From: Posidonia oceanica
Taxonomy: Eukaryota; Streptophyta; Magnoliopsida; Alismatales; Posidoniaceae
NCBI GenBank assembly: GCA_037176725.1
Contig: JAZBRS010000026.1
Location: 153,833,501 to 153,897,500, forward strand
DNA length: 64,000 nucleotides
Direction: 5' to 3'
Numbering within the stretch: position 1 is the first letter of the stretch; every line of letters starts with the position of its first letter. The notes under the pieces are model-generated. The model did not search any database. It was not told the origin of the DNA and saw only the letters and a program-made list of their open reading frames with translations. Shown here in pieces: positions 1 through 11,690 of the stretch. A program made the translations under genes and the position numbers.

Positions 1-2513
1 CAGGTGTCTTGTCTACCCAAAGGCGAGTGGCGATCACAACAAAGCTGTCGACGTCGTGGAAGCGCCAGCATCTTCAACTCAAGCACTCGAAAAATCCATC
101 CACAGTATCAGAGGCAATAAAACTCGGGAAACGGTGAGCGAAACCAAATCAGTGCTTTACAACGACGTTCAACCATCTATAAGTGTTGGATGCAGCTATG
201 ACCTACGTCCAATGTTGGATGCAAGACCAGAGGGCATCCAACACAGACAAGAGGCAGAAAACATGCAACTGAAAACCATGTATTCTAGATGTATGAATGC
301 AATGCAAATGCAGCAAAGCTATGGCAAATATGCAGATCATGCTAGGCAGTTAAAGCAACAAACCAGAAGTGATTTAAGGGCAGCATGCAAGCATAGAACA
401 TGATTAAAACATTATAGGGTGTTGGACGCTAGAGAACTCTGCATCCAACACTGGACACTGAAGAACTCTGCGTCCAACACGCTACAGACAAATGCATAGC
501 AAAATGGCATACAAACTGATAGAAAAATCATAGAGGCATGCATATCAATTGCTGTAAACAGGTGTAGGCTAAGCATGCATACATGGATTAAGTAAAAATC
601 CAAAGGGGAAGCATCTGCAAAGCATACACAAAGGAAACACAACCAGTGTGTAGGACGCAAGCCACACCTGCGTCCAATGTAGGACGCAAGGAATACCTAC
701 GTCCAACACAAGGGAAGGCACAGATATTTAAAACCTGCATAAAACTCTGATAAAAAGCCAAGAAAACTTGAGAACAATTCTATGAGGGCTAATCACAATC
801 ATGTAATCATGGATTAAGCAAACACAAGGATCAGAGCATCATGAAAGCATTTAAGCAAGTGTAAGCTAAGCAAAAGCATTGGACGCAGAGCACATCTGCG
901 TCCAACATAGGACGCAAAGCACAGCTGCATCCAACACATAGAGGAGCATGGCAAGCTACAAGAGGGATCTGTGCTTAAAAAAACCACTTAAATATGCATG
1001 CAAGCTACTAAAAGCAAGATAAATTAAGGCATGCAACATAGATCAAACATGTATCAAAAATAAATGCAACATTCAAGCATCAAAATACATGTAAGCTAAC
1101 AAAGGCATTGGACGCAGAGCACACCTGCGTCCAACATAGGACGCAGAGCACAGCTGCGTCCAACACTGAAGAACAGCAAAGGCAACCAGAAGTAAAAACA
1201 TGGATCCAAGCTTGGATCGAAACATGATATAAGCATAATAGCAACTGGAAGCATGGAAGAAAATATGCCAATAAATCCACAGATAAAAGCATCCAGATCA
1301 TGGCAACATGGCAACAAAATAAAGAAAATCAAGAAAAAGACCAGCAAGGTGTTGGACGCTGCCTCAGGGCATGTCTAATGTTGGATGCACCAGGTTGTGC
1401 GTCCAACAGGTCGGGAAGTTTCCCGGCCAAGGACAGTGGCCAAATCGACCAAAAATCCCAAGGTGACTTGCTAGGAAGCAAGAGTGGATGACGACGAGCA
1501 TGTCCATATGCTCGGTGCCAGAAATGGGTGGGTGGATTGCTCCACCCACCTCCTCCTCCTCGCAGCCGGTGGTCGAGGCTATTCCGGCCAACCAAGGGGA
1601 TACGTGTGTGCGTGCACTACCCTATCATGCTACTACATGTAAGAGCTTGCTAGGGGTGAAGGAAACTTACCTGGTTGCGGCTCAGATGGCGTATTTGCGC
1701 TTCACCGGCGACGAGGAAGAAGACAGCAGCTGTACTCCGGTGAGCATTTCCGGGCACGAGGGAGGCTCGAGAGAGGTGGCTCAGAGCTTGGGAAGGATTG
1801 TGGGAGATCGCTCTGGGTCTGGATAGCACTCAATTTCCAGGGGGATGGCTGTAGTGTTATGTGTGTCCTGGTGAAGTGTTGGGTTCGGTTGGAGTTTTGG
1901 TTGTTGGGTTCCTCTGGTTTTGCAAGCCGTGGCAGGCAATGGCAGGCTTCGGTGTGAGTGGGAGGCCACGTGGGAGTGTCAGGCGAGTAAGTGGGCTTGT
2001 CCGGAGGTCACCGAAGTCGTTGTTGGGCAGAGGATCAAGCGGTGGTGGCAGTGAGTGGCTGGGTGAGCGGAAGAGGCGCTGGGGAGGAGAGGATGTCATG
2101 GCAGGCCGGTGGCAGGTCTTGGCGCGTAGCTGATGGCCGGAGTGAGGTGAGTAAGTGTGGAGGAGACGGGTAGTAAGTGTGGGTGGACGGAGGTGGTGAG
2201 CCGAAGGCTGGCGAAGGCGGTGGCTGTCTCAGCACGTTGGCCGCTAATGCAGAGCCCGTCCAACGTTGGACACGCCAGATGCTGCATCCAACTAACCCAA
2301 TAGACCAGAGGCTGATTTTTTTGGGTTTTGGGCTTGGTTAAGGCTTAGGTTGAGTTGTGGTTTGGGATTTGGGTTGGTTTTGGGTAGTTTTGGAATGGGA
2401 TTTGGTTTTAGCTCAATTTGGGTCAATTTGAGAGAGAGAGAGCCATTCCAGAGTCCGAGCAAGCTTCCCAGAGGATCCACCATTTTCCAAGCAGTCAAAA
2501 TGGGGTGTCAACA
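1..2513 (-). mobile_element. Partial long LTR, family F (TGTAGACACC type), runs off left edge
   Basis: Read on the minus strand it begins at 2513 with TGTTGACACCCCATTTTGAC and then follows the same order of landmarks as the plus-strand copies at 3135 and 6454: a CCATTCCAAAAC-like stretch, AACCTAAGCCT, then AAGCCCA. No gag or pol motif is present, so this is LTR only. It has been inserted into another LTR whose 3' end remains at 2514-2841. The far end lies outside the window, so the target duplication (right flank GCGTG) cannot be tested. Short open frames here are non-coding chance frames. Confidence 0.75.
185..1410. repeat. Tandem array of about 230-bp units, each with a double hairpin (GGACGC/GCGTCC)
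   Basis: Six modules start near 185, 421, 651, 879, 1108 and 1351, so spacing is about 228-243 bp. Each module reads arm, loop, complementary arm, a 4-base spacer such as CATA, then a second arm-loop-arm. In the module at 1108-1166 the arms TTGGACGCAG / CTGCGTCCAA and GGACGCAG / CTGCGTCC are perfect complements. The sequence between modules is only loosely conserved (CATGGATTAAG recurs). An isolated seventh motif lies at 2255-2292. The array sits inside the family F LTR. Confidence 0.85.
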
Positions 2514-2841
2514 GCGTGGTTTTCAAGTTTGGCTTTTCAGTTTTATTTTCCGATTTTGTTTTGCAGAGTGTGTGCTGGGTGACTTAGTTAGTGGTCACTC
2601 ATGTGTGCTTTTGTTTTATATTTTGCAAGTGCAAATGTAGAGTTTGACAAGTTTGCTAGTGCATATAAAAGGAAGTCACTCAACCATACATCAAGGTTTC
2701 AGGGTAGGCTTCCTGTCTTAGACTCAATAATGCTGATTATAGTATTTTAGATTGTGTATTTGGATTTAGATTCAGAATTGATATTTGATTGAAAAAAAAA
2801 ATCTGTGGCTAGGATTAGATGAGACGACCGGGGTCATTACA
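2514..2841 (+). mobile_element. 3' remnant of a long LTR, family G
   Basis: It matches the end of the 12776-16279 LTR: GTGTGTGCTGGGTGAC, GTGGTCACTCATGTGTG, a TTTTGCAAGTGCAA segment, then TTGCTAGTGCATATA and a terminal GTCATTACA at 2841. The 5' part is displaced by the minus-strand LTR ending at 2513. The following 290 bases to 3134 are AT-rich and hold nothing I recognise. Confidence 0.7.
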
Positions 2842-3134
2842 TATGCGCATCTAGGATTCATTTGAATTTAAATTTGATATGTGATGTACAAATTGAATCT
2901 TTGATTAGATTCTAGTTAGATTAGGATCTCTTTTCTTGTTTGCAACATAATTGATTTTTTCATCTTCTTTTTCTTCTTTTATCCACATGTGCTTGTAATA
3001 CTTCAATTTCTACAAAATTACACAAAATACATTGAAAACATTATTTATATACAAAATAAATAAATATGGGTAATAAAATGTGTAATAATAGTATGCTCAA
3101 AATCAAACCTGTCTAAATTTAAGTATTTTGGTTC

Positions 3135-5543
3135 TGTAGACACCCCATTTTGATACCTGGCGGCGGATCAAACTTGGAGAAAGCGAACTCGGAAACGGCG
3201 AATTCAACCTTTTTCCCAAAACCCGACCTTTCCACTCAAATTGACCCAATTTGACCTAAAACAAAATCCCATTCCAAAACCTACCCAAAACAATTCATTT
3301 CCCATCTCCAAAACTAACCTAAGCCTCCAAGCCTAACCAAAGCCCATTTTCAACCCAGCCACAAAAATACACGTCTGGTCGCCACATGCACAAGCAACTG
3401 AGTCCTGTCGCTAGGAATACGGGAGACTGGGTCAGGCGCCAAGTGCTGGGGCGACTGGACTGTAAATCTGCAGACCGTCCAAGCTCCCGCCGCACGTTCG
3501 TTTGGACGTTTCCGGCCAGCCCCTTGCCAACCTACATTGCACCGCACACGCCACCTCCCTCACCTACCATGCCAGTCTCTCCGCACTTGCTCCCGTGCAT
3601 GCCATCTCTGGCCGCCCACTCCGGAGCGTGCCTGCCACCTCTAGCCAACTCCGACTTTGCATCCTGCCAGCTCCGACCTTGCGTCCTCGACCTGCAACCT
3701 CGACTGCCACCCTCTCTCATAGCCTCTCACTGAGCTTCCCTCTGCCGCTGTCAGCTTGCCAGAGCTAATAGGCGAGGATCCCAGCGGAGAGGAGGAGAGA
3801 GCTCATTTTCCACACCTCGGCCATTGCCAAAAAATGAAGAACCCATTCCGGCCGAGACTTCCACCTCTCCTTCTCCTTGGCCGCTCGCTCCAAAGCACAA
3901 TTCAACCACCCACGCACCTTCACACGACCACCAGCTACGCTCTCAGCCCTTCCAATTCCTCCCTAGCATCCTGGACCGCTGCGACCACCTCGAGCTCGCC
4001 GCCGTCGGCCAACATTCCCAGAAGCCGCACCTCAGCTTCGGACTCCCCCAGACTCCAGGCACACCACCGCAACTCCACCGTGAACGCGTCCAGAACATCC
4101 CGCGTGCCCGCCGTCGTCTCCTCCACTGTAGCAACCTCCACACCGGCGATCTCCGACGAGCTAGGTCGGGGGGCCACTCCGTGCATCCCCGCAGGTAAGT
4201 AGCACCTCCCCTAGCCTCCTTACATTCTGTACTTGCTTCCTAGATAGTCGTACTTATTTTTCAGTAGCGTAATCAGCTGCTCTTGGCCATCTTCTCCAGC
4301 GCCAGAGGCCTGCTAGGTTAGGCGCCGCGTGATGCGGCGACTAGCCTGAACCTCCGACAGCCATTTGATCGAACTTTGGGCCGCCGCTCTGGCTGGCCCA
4401 GAGCTCCATTTTCCTTGATTTTCGTATGCCTGTGATCATGAATGCTTGCTCTGTATGATTGCATGTTTAGATTTCAATTTTACATGGCCATGCGTTCTAG
4501 ATCTGGTCTCAAAGTGGAATAAGGAATTGCAGTGCTGTCGCCGCCGTCGGCGGCGACTCAATTGCAACTTCCGGCAATTCCTCCAGCCAACTTTGGACCG
4601 CCATATCTTGCGACCTAGGCATCCATTTCGCTATCTGTCTATTTGCTTGTCTTCCTCATCATGCCGTCTGTAGGATCATGCCTTTAGATTTCAATTTTGC
4701 ATCATGTAGCTAGCCCGTTCTCGGCCGTGAAGGCCACTGTCTGGCAAAGCTGTAAGCCTCTCCGTCGCCACTGTCCCAAGCGACAGGCTCCGACACCTCT
4801 CCAACAGGCGACTAGCCCTAGCAGCTGCTCTGAATGGCGACCAAGCTCCTCGCCGATCTCACCGGTAACAGGCTCTGATGCCTCTCAGGTCGGTGACTAC
4901 CCTTGCAGCTCAGACAGTGGCTAAGCCACCTTGCTTGCCGCTTTGCGCTTTGGTCATTTCGCTCGCCCTGTTTTTAGACCTTGTTTTCCGTGCTTTGTTT
5001 ATCGCCGCTTTGTCGTCTTTTTGCCTTAATCCTTTTTTAGCATAGCCTGATCATGCATCATAACATATCTAGCAAGTTTAGGCATTCATTAAGCATGCAT
5101 AGCATCTCTCGCCCCTTGGGCGTACAATAAAGGCAGGCAATTGCTAAAATCCTACATATGTGAGCGTTAAGCCTAGAAAGACCGATTCTTTGGACGTATC
5201 AGGGGTGCCTAACACCTTCCCCATGCGTAACAGGAGTCCTTGTCCTTTCTCATGGTCCACAATGACCATTATGCCCCCATCCTAGGCACGAGTAATATCA
5301 TGCATATCTTTGCATCTTCTTTGCATGTTTTCTCATGCATTTCCCTGGTTTTCCTTGTCTCCCGATTTAATAGACACAGTGGTGACTCCAATTTAGTCTT
5401 ATCTTTCCTTTTTCCTCTTTTTCTAGCATTTCCGAGTACGGCATCCCTCCTCGGGTCCAACCGCTAATAATGAACCTAGTTTCGATCGGTGCACGCGAGC
5501 TATGGCATCGTGCATGGACAATCCGAATTTCGGGATTACTACA
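3135..5543 (+). mobile_element. Solo LTR, family F, 2.4 kb
   Basis: It starts TGTAGACACCCCATTTTGA at 3135 and ends GGGATTACTACA at 5543. Flanks GGTTC (3130-3134) and GATTC (5544-5548) are a 5-bp target duplication with one mismatch. No primer site, gag or pol exists inside or beside it, so it is a solo LTR. A C-rich stretch (3500-4190) ends in a strong splice-donor-like GCAG/GTAAGT, GT at 4195. Near the 3' end is GCCTAACACCTTCCCCATG, shared with the copies at 6454 and 19557. Repeated short GTCGCC / GGCGAC inverted motifs occur near 3380-3460, 4300-4345, 4533-4560 and 4760-4815. Frames inside are low-complexity, not genes. Confidence 0.85.
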
Positions 5544-6453
5544 GATTCATTAGGTAAATTTAGCTAAACCTCACCAAAAACTCAAGTAGGGTTCTTACAC
5601 CTCAAGCTTAATTAACATCACTAATTTAAGTAAGTTCATCTCAACTAGAGCACACAAGCTTGCATCTCAAACTTTTAGACTTAATTAACAACACTAATTT
5701 AAGTGTTCTTAATGTGTACCATTCATTTCCTCTCAAATAGAAGGTTGGACACAGCATGAAAAAGAATTTAAAATAAGCAATAAAAAAATGGGCAATTGCC
5801 GAAGAAAATCTAAATTGCATGATCGTGATCACTACAAAATACAAACTAATTTTTTTCAATTATTTTATATTTCCTATCGAAACATAAGGATAGAAGATTG
5901 TTGAGCATTGTTGGAAGTGTCTTAGATGCTAGCTCATGGTGTCACAGCTTTTATCTCGAACACCAAAAAACTAAGTCATGCAACACTGAGTTGGTTCAAG
6001 CACCCAACCTTGGTTCAACCTTGCTACAATAATTCACCCACTTAAGAACTTCTCTCGCGTAAGTACACTCACACAATCACTTGCGCATTAGCTTACACAC
6101 ACAACAATCACAATGGAAGACACGAGGTTACGGGGAAGCACCCCTTTCTTTTCTATTTCACTTATAGAATACCTTGCGCACAAGGTCAAGAAGTAAGGCA
6201 CAACACATACTCACTCATTGTTCACCTTCTCCCACATCTACATGTGCAAATACAACACATAATTGCTCACAATCAATCCCAGCCCGTTACACACATTAAA
6301 GCTTCTAATGTGGCTTGACCATAATGGTTGCATTTGACCTGTGCACACTTATGTGCACTTCAAGTCCACTCATGCACACTATAAGTGCATTGAAGCTTCT
6401 TTACTCACACGCACTAATACACATTGAAGCTCCATCACTCACGTGTCATCAAG
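5544..6453. other. Non-genic spacer, probable degraded repeat
   Basis: No coding signal. The motif CTTAATTAACANCACTAATTT appears twice (about 5608 and 5683), a weak tandem duplication. Around 6115-6150 a GAAGACACGAGGTTAC string resembles parts of some plant LTRs, but I cannot delimit an element. Confidence 0.4.
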
Positions 6454-9290
6454 TGTAGACACCCCATTTTGACAACTGGTCATTGGTAGATCTCTCTGGA
6501 GGCTTGCTCGGATCATGGCATGGTAGACCAAACCTAAACCCTAAACCTAGACCAACCTTCAACCTAGACCTAACCTAAACCCCACCACTTATCCAAACCC
6601 TAATCCAAACCCTAATCCCAATCCCAAACCCTAATCCAAACCCTAATCCCAAATCCTAATCCAGACTTAAACTTGAACCTCCAACCTAGACCTAAACCTC
6701 ACCCAAAACCTTCACACCACTAGCCTTCATAGCCCAAAACCCATCGGTGGCCCGAAAGGTGAGGAATGGGCTTGGATTTCACTGCAACAAGCCCAGTCCA
6801 GTGGATCTCACGCATTGTCGCCTATCCCAGTCGCAACTGGTTCCGTCGCCACTTATATCGACTACGTGTGTTGTCGCCCTGCTGAGAACACGGAGAGAAC
6901 CAGAGTAGCCCCACCACCTGTTTAAACTCTCCCGTGCCGCGTGTTTTTGGACGTTTCCGGCCACTCCCATGCACAGCACCTCCTTGCCAGAGCTCACCCA
7001 TGCCTCTAACACCTTGCCAAGCCACGCCCTGCCACGTTCTCCCGTGCACGCCTTGCCCTGCCACCTCCAGCCTGTTGCAGGCATTGACAAAGCAAAACCA
7101 AGGAGAGGAGAACCCATTCGAGGGCTGGTGTTCATTCCAGCCAAGAGAGCTCACTCCACAACACTCCCCACTCTCCCTCAGATTCCTCGGCCACTCACTA
7201 GCATCCCAGCAGCCCGTTCCACGCCCGAGCATCACCAGACGCTCGCCACAGCACCCCATTGCCGGTTTCACACGCCGTCTTCTCCGGCGAACCCAACAAA
7301 CCAACTGATGCACCCCCGAGCATCTGAGCCTCCGAACAACTCCCGCATGACCGCAAAGCCATGCTGAGCGCAGCCCATCCATTCCATTGCTCCACCACCG
7401 TGTCTTGCATTGACGCCGACAGGAGCCTCACCGGCCGCAAGCCCCCCACATCGGGAGCATCACTCGCGCCTCGTCTCAGGTAAATAATACATCCCTAACC
7501 TTCATAGGAACCTACTCTCACTTCCTCGCCTGTTAATTGTGCACATTTTATTGGTTTTTCCGAGTTCCACTCGCCGTTTTCTTCTTCTTCCTCGGCAACT
7601 GCTTCGCCGGCCGTGCAAGGCCACTGGCCGTAGGCATGATCGGGGAACTGCCATTTGGGCTTGCTTTGCATCCCCCCTTCTCCCTCGACCTCGCCGCGAC
7701 ACTCCAGCAGGAGTTCGAGCCCACAGCCATCGGCCCCAACACGCAGTCGGCGAACTCCGGCGAGCTCGGTGGGGGGAGGACTTGAGTGCATGATTTTTGG
7801 ATTTCTCCACCTGCATTGCATCCCTAAACCTTCCTCGACCTCCCTCGACCCACTCTGTGCGCCGAGGCGGTGTCCCGTGGCTTGTCAGCCTTCCCCAAGG
7901 TCGACAAACGCGTGCATTGCCGGCGAAGGAAGGTGGAGGTGGGGAGAGAGATCCAGATACCCATTTCTAGTTTTAAATATATGTTTGTGTTCCTAGATAT
8001 GCCATCTATCTATTCCAGTCGTCATTTGCATGTTTTGCATCACCGGTGACGTGGGATTTGGTGACAAAATCAGGCCACCGGACTGCCAGAAGCGTCGCCT
8101 ATTCTAACGGCGACTAGTCTCGCGTTTCTGGCAGTCCCCGGGCCAGACTTTGAGCCGACGTATCTCGTGATCCAGGCCCCCGTTTTACAAAATAATTGCA
8201 TGATTTTATTCGCTAATATGCCATCTAGATCTGTATATGTTTGTTTGCATGTTTTGTGATCATTTGCATAGCTAGATCGAGCGCCGAAGTTCGCTGTTTG
8301 GGCTATTTGAAGCAGCGAGCGCCGCCTGTCCTAGGGGCGACTTGTGTCGTCACTGCGCATACCAGTGACATGTGCTGTCGCCGTTCTAAGGCACGACTGT
8401 GCCGTTGTCGTGCACACCGGTGACGTGTGCTGTCGCCGTGGTGAGAGGCGACCCATGCCAGAGGCCAGACAATGGATAGAGCCCCCCCGCTTGCCGCCTT
8501 GTGTTTCGTTTACTTGACTTGCTTTGCTCTAATTTTGTTTCCCTGATTTGTTTATCATCGCATCACGTTATTTCAACTTTAACTAGTCATTTTGGCATGG
8601 CTTTACTAAGCTTAGCATGTTTTATGAATGCATGTTGCATACCGCTCTTGCATGCCGCTTCCTTGCATTGCATGGCTTTCTCCGGCATTTTGGTTTCTTG
8701 CCTGCATCCATTAGGGTGATGATGCTTACTGTTTGGACTTCTTTAGAACCGTGGTACACCCGGTTTAGATGCCAACAGCGCCGCTGAGCACATAGACCGC
8801 ATGTTTTGTTTTCCCCCATGCATCATGGCATTAAGCATACATTTAAGCATATTAAAGCATTCAAAGCATGGCATAGCATTCCTCTCCCCTCGGGCGTACA
8901 GTTAATGGCAAGCACTGCCGATATTCCCGCATATGCGAGTGAAAAGCCTGGAAAGACCGATTCCAAGCATATGAGGATGCCTAACACCTTCCCCATGTGT
9001 AACAGGAGTCCTTACCCTTTCTCTGGCCCGTAATGACCATTATGCCCTTATCCATTTGCACGAGTCACACATTGCACGCATTTGCATGTTTTTCATGCTT
9101 TCTCCGGTTTTCCTCATCTTCCGACTTAATAGACTAGGTGGCGACTCCTTTGCTTTATCCTTAGCTTTTTCGACATTTTCCTGGTGTTTCTTGAGTCGAG
9201 CGTCCCTCCTTGGATTCACCCGCGGATCATCTTTCGACCCTCTCTTTTCACCCGTGCTGGGCACCTCGGCACAGGTTGGGGATCGTTACA
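6454..9290 (+). mobile_element. Solo LTR, family F, 2.8 kb, perfect target duplication
   Basis: It starts TGTAGACACCCCATTTTGAC at 6454, ends GGGGATCGTTACA at 9290, and is flanked on both sides by TCAAG (6449-6453 and 9291-9295). It shares the GCCTAACACCTTCCCCATG landmark (about 8980) with the copies at 3135 and 19557. A donor-like CTCAG/GTAAATAA lies at 7480, after a C-rich leader. Telomere-like CCCTAAACC / CCCTAATCC runs lie at 6535-6665. Inverted GTCGCC / GGCGAC motifs recur near 6817-6880, 8085-8115 and 8330-8450. There is no internal retrotransposon domain. Confidence 0.9.
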
Positions 9291-10252
9291 TCAAGCCTCT
9301 TGATTCCTGGCCTTAACTCCACTTAAAGCCTGCGCACTCTCAACTCCATCAATGTGCTTGATAATAACAGGTGCCTATTGACCCACGCATGCATGTGGAT
9401 AGTGCCACCGTCCTGCAGCACGTAATCACGTCCATGTGTTACTTGAGTGCCCTAGTCACCCTACGCGCAACCCGCTGCCATTATTGCTTGTACATGCCCT
9501 ACGCAATCAAGGCTAACGCATGACCCACCTGGTCAATCGCTCGCGCACAGCCTGCCTTGCTTAATTGCTTGCACATGACCCACCTGGTCTCTCTCCCGTG
9601 CATTTACTTGGTTGATTTAGCTGTACAATAATTCCACATTGGTTTCTTGCACCTGTCTCCCGTGCTTGTGCCCTGCACAATAATTCCACATATGTCTCTC
9701 GACATGTGCTTCCCATTGAACCTTCATTGCTCCTCTCACACTAGTTCGTGTCTTGGCGCTCTTTTCACACCTATGCTTGAGATTCAGTCCTTGCACAATC
9801 CTCATCGCATGAACCTCATTCTTGGCTCGAGGTGAGGGGTGTAACACATGGGGCTCCACTTAGGGGTGGAGGTGGGAGTGTATGCAGGGTAGCTACCCCC
9901 TCTCCCCTAAAAGAAACCATATTACAAGGTGATGTTGGTAAAGAGTAAAAGTTGGGGATAATGTAAATCGTTCCACCTATTTAATTTTAAAATTTAGTGT
10001 ACCTTAGAGAATATGGTTGGGATTTATTGCTTGAGAATGCAAAATTATTCTGTAAAAGATATTATATAGAGATTCATAACTTGCACACTCAATATACTAT
10101 CTAACGTGCACGCTCGTAGCAAAATGATCCTATCACATTAAAACATCACTATCTTGTTGATGTTTTTATTACTACAATAGAATTCTTGTTGATGTTTTTA
10201 ATTTCCCGACGTTGTATAGTTTCTTATTATAAGTGATGCTTTGAATCCTAAG
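9291..10252. other. Non-genic spacer
   Basis: No coding region recognised. A GCATGACCCACCTGGTC-like phrase occurs twice (about 9520 and 9575). From about 9880 onward the sequence becomes AT-rich and probably belongs to the decayed hAT element whose transposase tail follows. Confidence 0.35.
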
Positions 10253-10594
10253 GATGGCTACAAATGATTCAAAGTTTATGAAATTTGTAACTTGGTAGAG
10301 AAATTTTATCCTCGAGACTTCACAAATCTAGAGAAGTGCCATTTTAGCTATTGATTACATCATTATGAGCTGGTGTAAATCGAGACGTCAATGCTTTATC
10401 CTCTTGTAGATAAATTAATATGTCTTGTGTTAACTCTTCAGGTTTCAACTGTAACTACTGAACAAGCATTCTCAGCTATGAAGTTTGTTAAGACCAAACT
10501 TAGTAACAAGATGGAAGATGCATTTCTTATAGATTGTTCAGTTGTTTATATCAAAAATGAAATTTTAAAAATGTTGTTAGTACTAGTATATTAA
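10253..10594 (+). pseudogene. hAT transposase, C-terminal dimerisation region, decayed
   Basis: The frame from 10253 reads a recognisable hAT C-terminus: LVEKFYPRDFTNLEKCHF, then after in-frame stops MLYPLVDKLICLVLTLQVST, TTEQAFSAMKFVKTKLSNKM and IDCSVVYIKNEI, with a stop at 10592-10594. These match the hAT dimerisation domain of TTF-type zinc-finger transposases, where TTERAFSAMK is the family hallmark. Upstream codons contain stops, and I find no BED finger or catalytic core upstream, so this is a fragment. It is related in motif layout to the minus-strand tail at 63539. Confidence 0.8.
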
Positions 10595-11311
10595 TTGATG
10601 ATTCCACTGATGTGATTGTAATCATTCTTATTTTGTTTCAAAAAATTATATTTATTTTTATTATGATAACTTTTATTTTTTTCATTTTATTTAACAACAT
10701 ATATAATGCAGAAATCACCTTTCCATGATTCTATTACTGACTCCACTGGCACCACCACAAACATCTATCAACCATACTATCAAGAATAAAAGTAGTCAAT
10801 TGCCACAGTTTGTATTAGCAATGTACAATAGAAGGTACAAACATACCACAAAAAGGTACAGTTTCTACTATCTCTTAACAGTACATTGTGACTACAACAT
10901 ATAGTAGTGATGGCAACATATGCATTCATCTATAACTTTGATTTAATGTGTTACAGTATATTGATGATCTTCTAGATGATCACAAAGGTTGTGGTGTATT
11001 GTCATGGCTTCTTAGATTGAGGTGACTATCATGAATTGAAGTTTGATTATTAGATAAGGAAACTATGTAGACAGAGGACCATTGACAAAGACGTCAATGA
11101 TCTGAAAATAATGGGAAACATAATGAACATCAAGAGGTCGACTTTTGTGTGCTTGCATGAGCATGTAAGGTGAGATTAGATGCCAAAGACATTGCACCAA
11201 TGTTCTCGCATTGGACCATTTGAACTCAAGAGAGCAAAACACATAAATCTTTAAGAAGCATTTAAACCCTAAAGAGTTTAATGACATATAATTGTGACGA
11301 TGGCAAAATTA
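10595..11311. other. AT-rich non-genic stretch after the hAT tail
   Basis: Nothing coding recognised. It may contain the untranslated end of the decayed hAT element, but no terminal inverted repeat could be matched. Confidence 0.3.
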
Positions 11312-11690
11312 TATCATGACCTTGTTGGTGTGTATAGTCACACATCGCTTAGTGAGAAGTGATGGGTAGGAGCTATATAGTCATGAGCCTACATTAGAGT
11401 ACCTTACGGCTTAAGCATTTTCTAGTGATATGAAAATGGAAGGGCTCTGGTTTAAGTAGGTCATAGGCTACAATAACGGATCGTAGGCCAGGTCAAGTGG
11501 GCCTTAGGCTTGATTCGTGACAGAATGGTATCAGAGCAATCAACCAGTCAAAAGTATGGGAACATGAGAGTACCTACATCGCCTAATGATCTTAGCTAGG
11601 ACCTTAACAAAGACGTCAAGAGTTTAAATGGGGGAGAATGGTGATGATCCCGTTGGTGTGAATAATCCCACACCGTCCTGAGGCCAAGTC
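11312..11690 (+). mobile_element. TRIM remnant: short LTR, primer site, 119-bp interior, truncated second LTR
   Basis: A roughly 210-bp LTR-like segment ends GATTCGTGACA at 11522. It is followed by GAATGGTATCAGAGC, an initiator-Met tRNA primer site (11526-11537). The interior ends in a purine tract AAATGGGGGAGAATGG, after which TGATGATCCCGTTGGTGTG (11642) restarts the LTR sequence seen at 11312. The second LTR is lost after about 11690. The interior words ACATCGCC and GACGTCA also occur in the TRIM array at 48018, so the two families look related. Confidence 0.75.

Noticed and set aside
185..1410. CRISPR-like regularly spaced palindromic repeats
   Set aside because: The genome is eukaryotic, the period (~230 bp) is far too long, spacers are related to each other, and the array is inside an LTR.
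3386..4202. Plus-strand Pro/Ser-rich frames at 3386, 3502, 3756 and 3824
   Set aside because: They sit in the C-rich leader of a solo LTR with a donor-like site; no conserved domain.
6535..6665. Interstitial telomere array
   Set aside because: Units vary in length and spacing and lie within LTR boundaries set by target duplication; no regular heptamer run.
10391..10594. Stand-alone small gene
   Set aside because: The sequence is only the hAT dimerisation tail; the same frame upstream has homology with stops.
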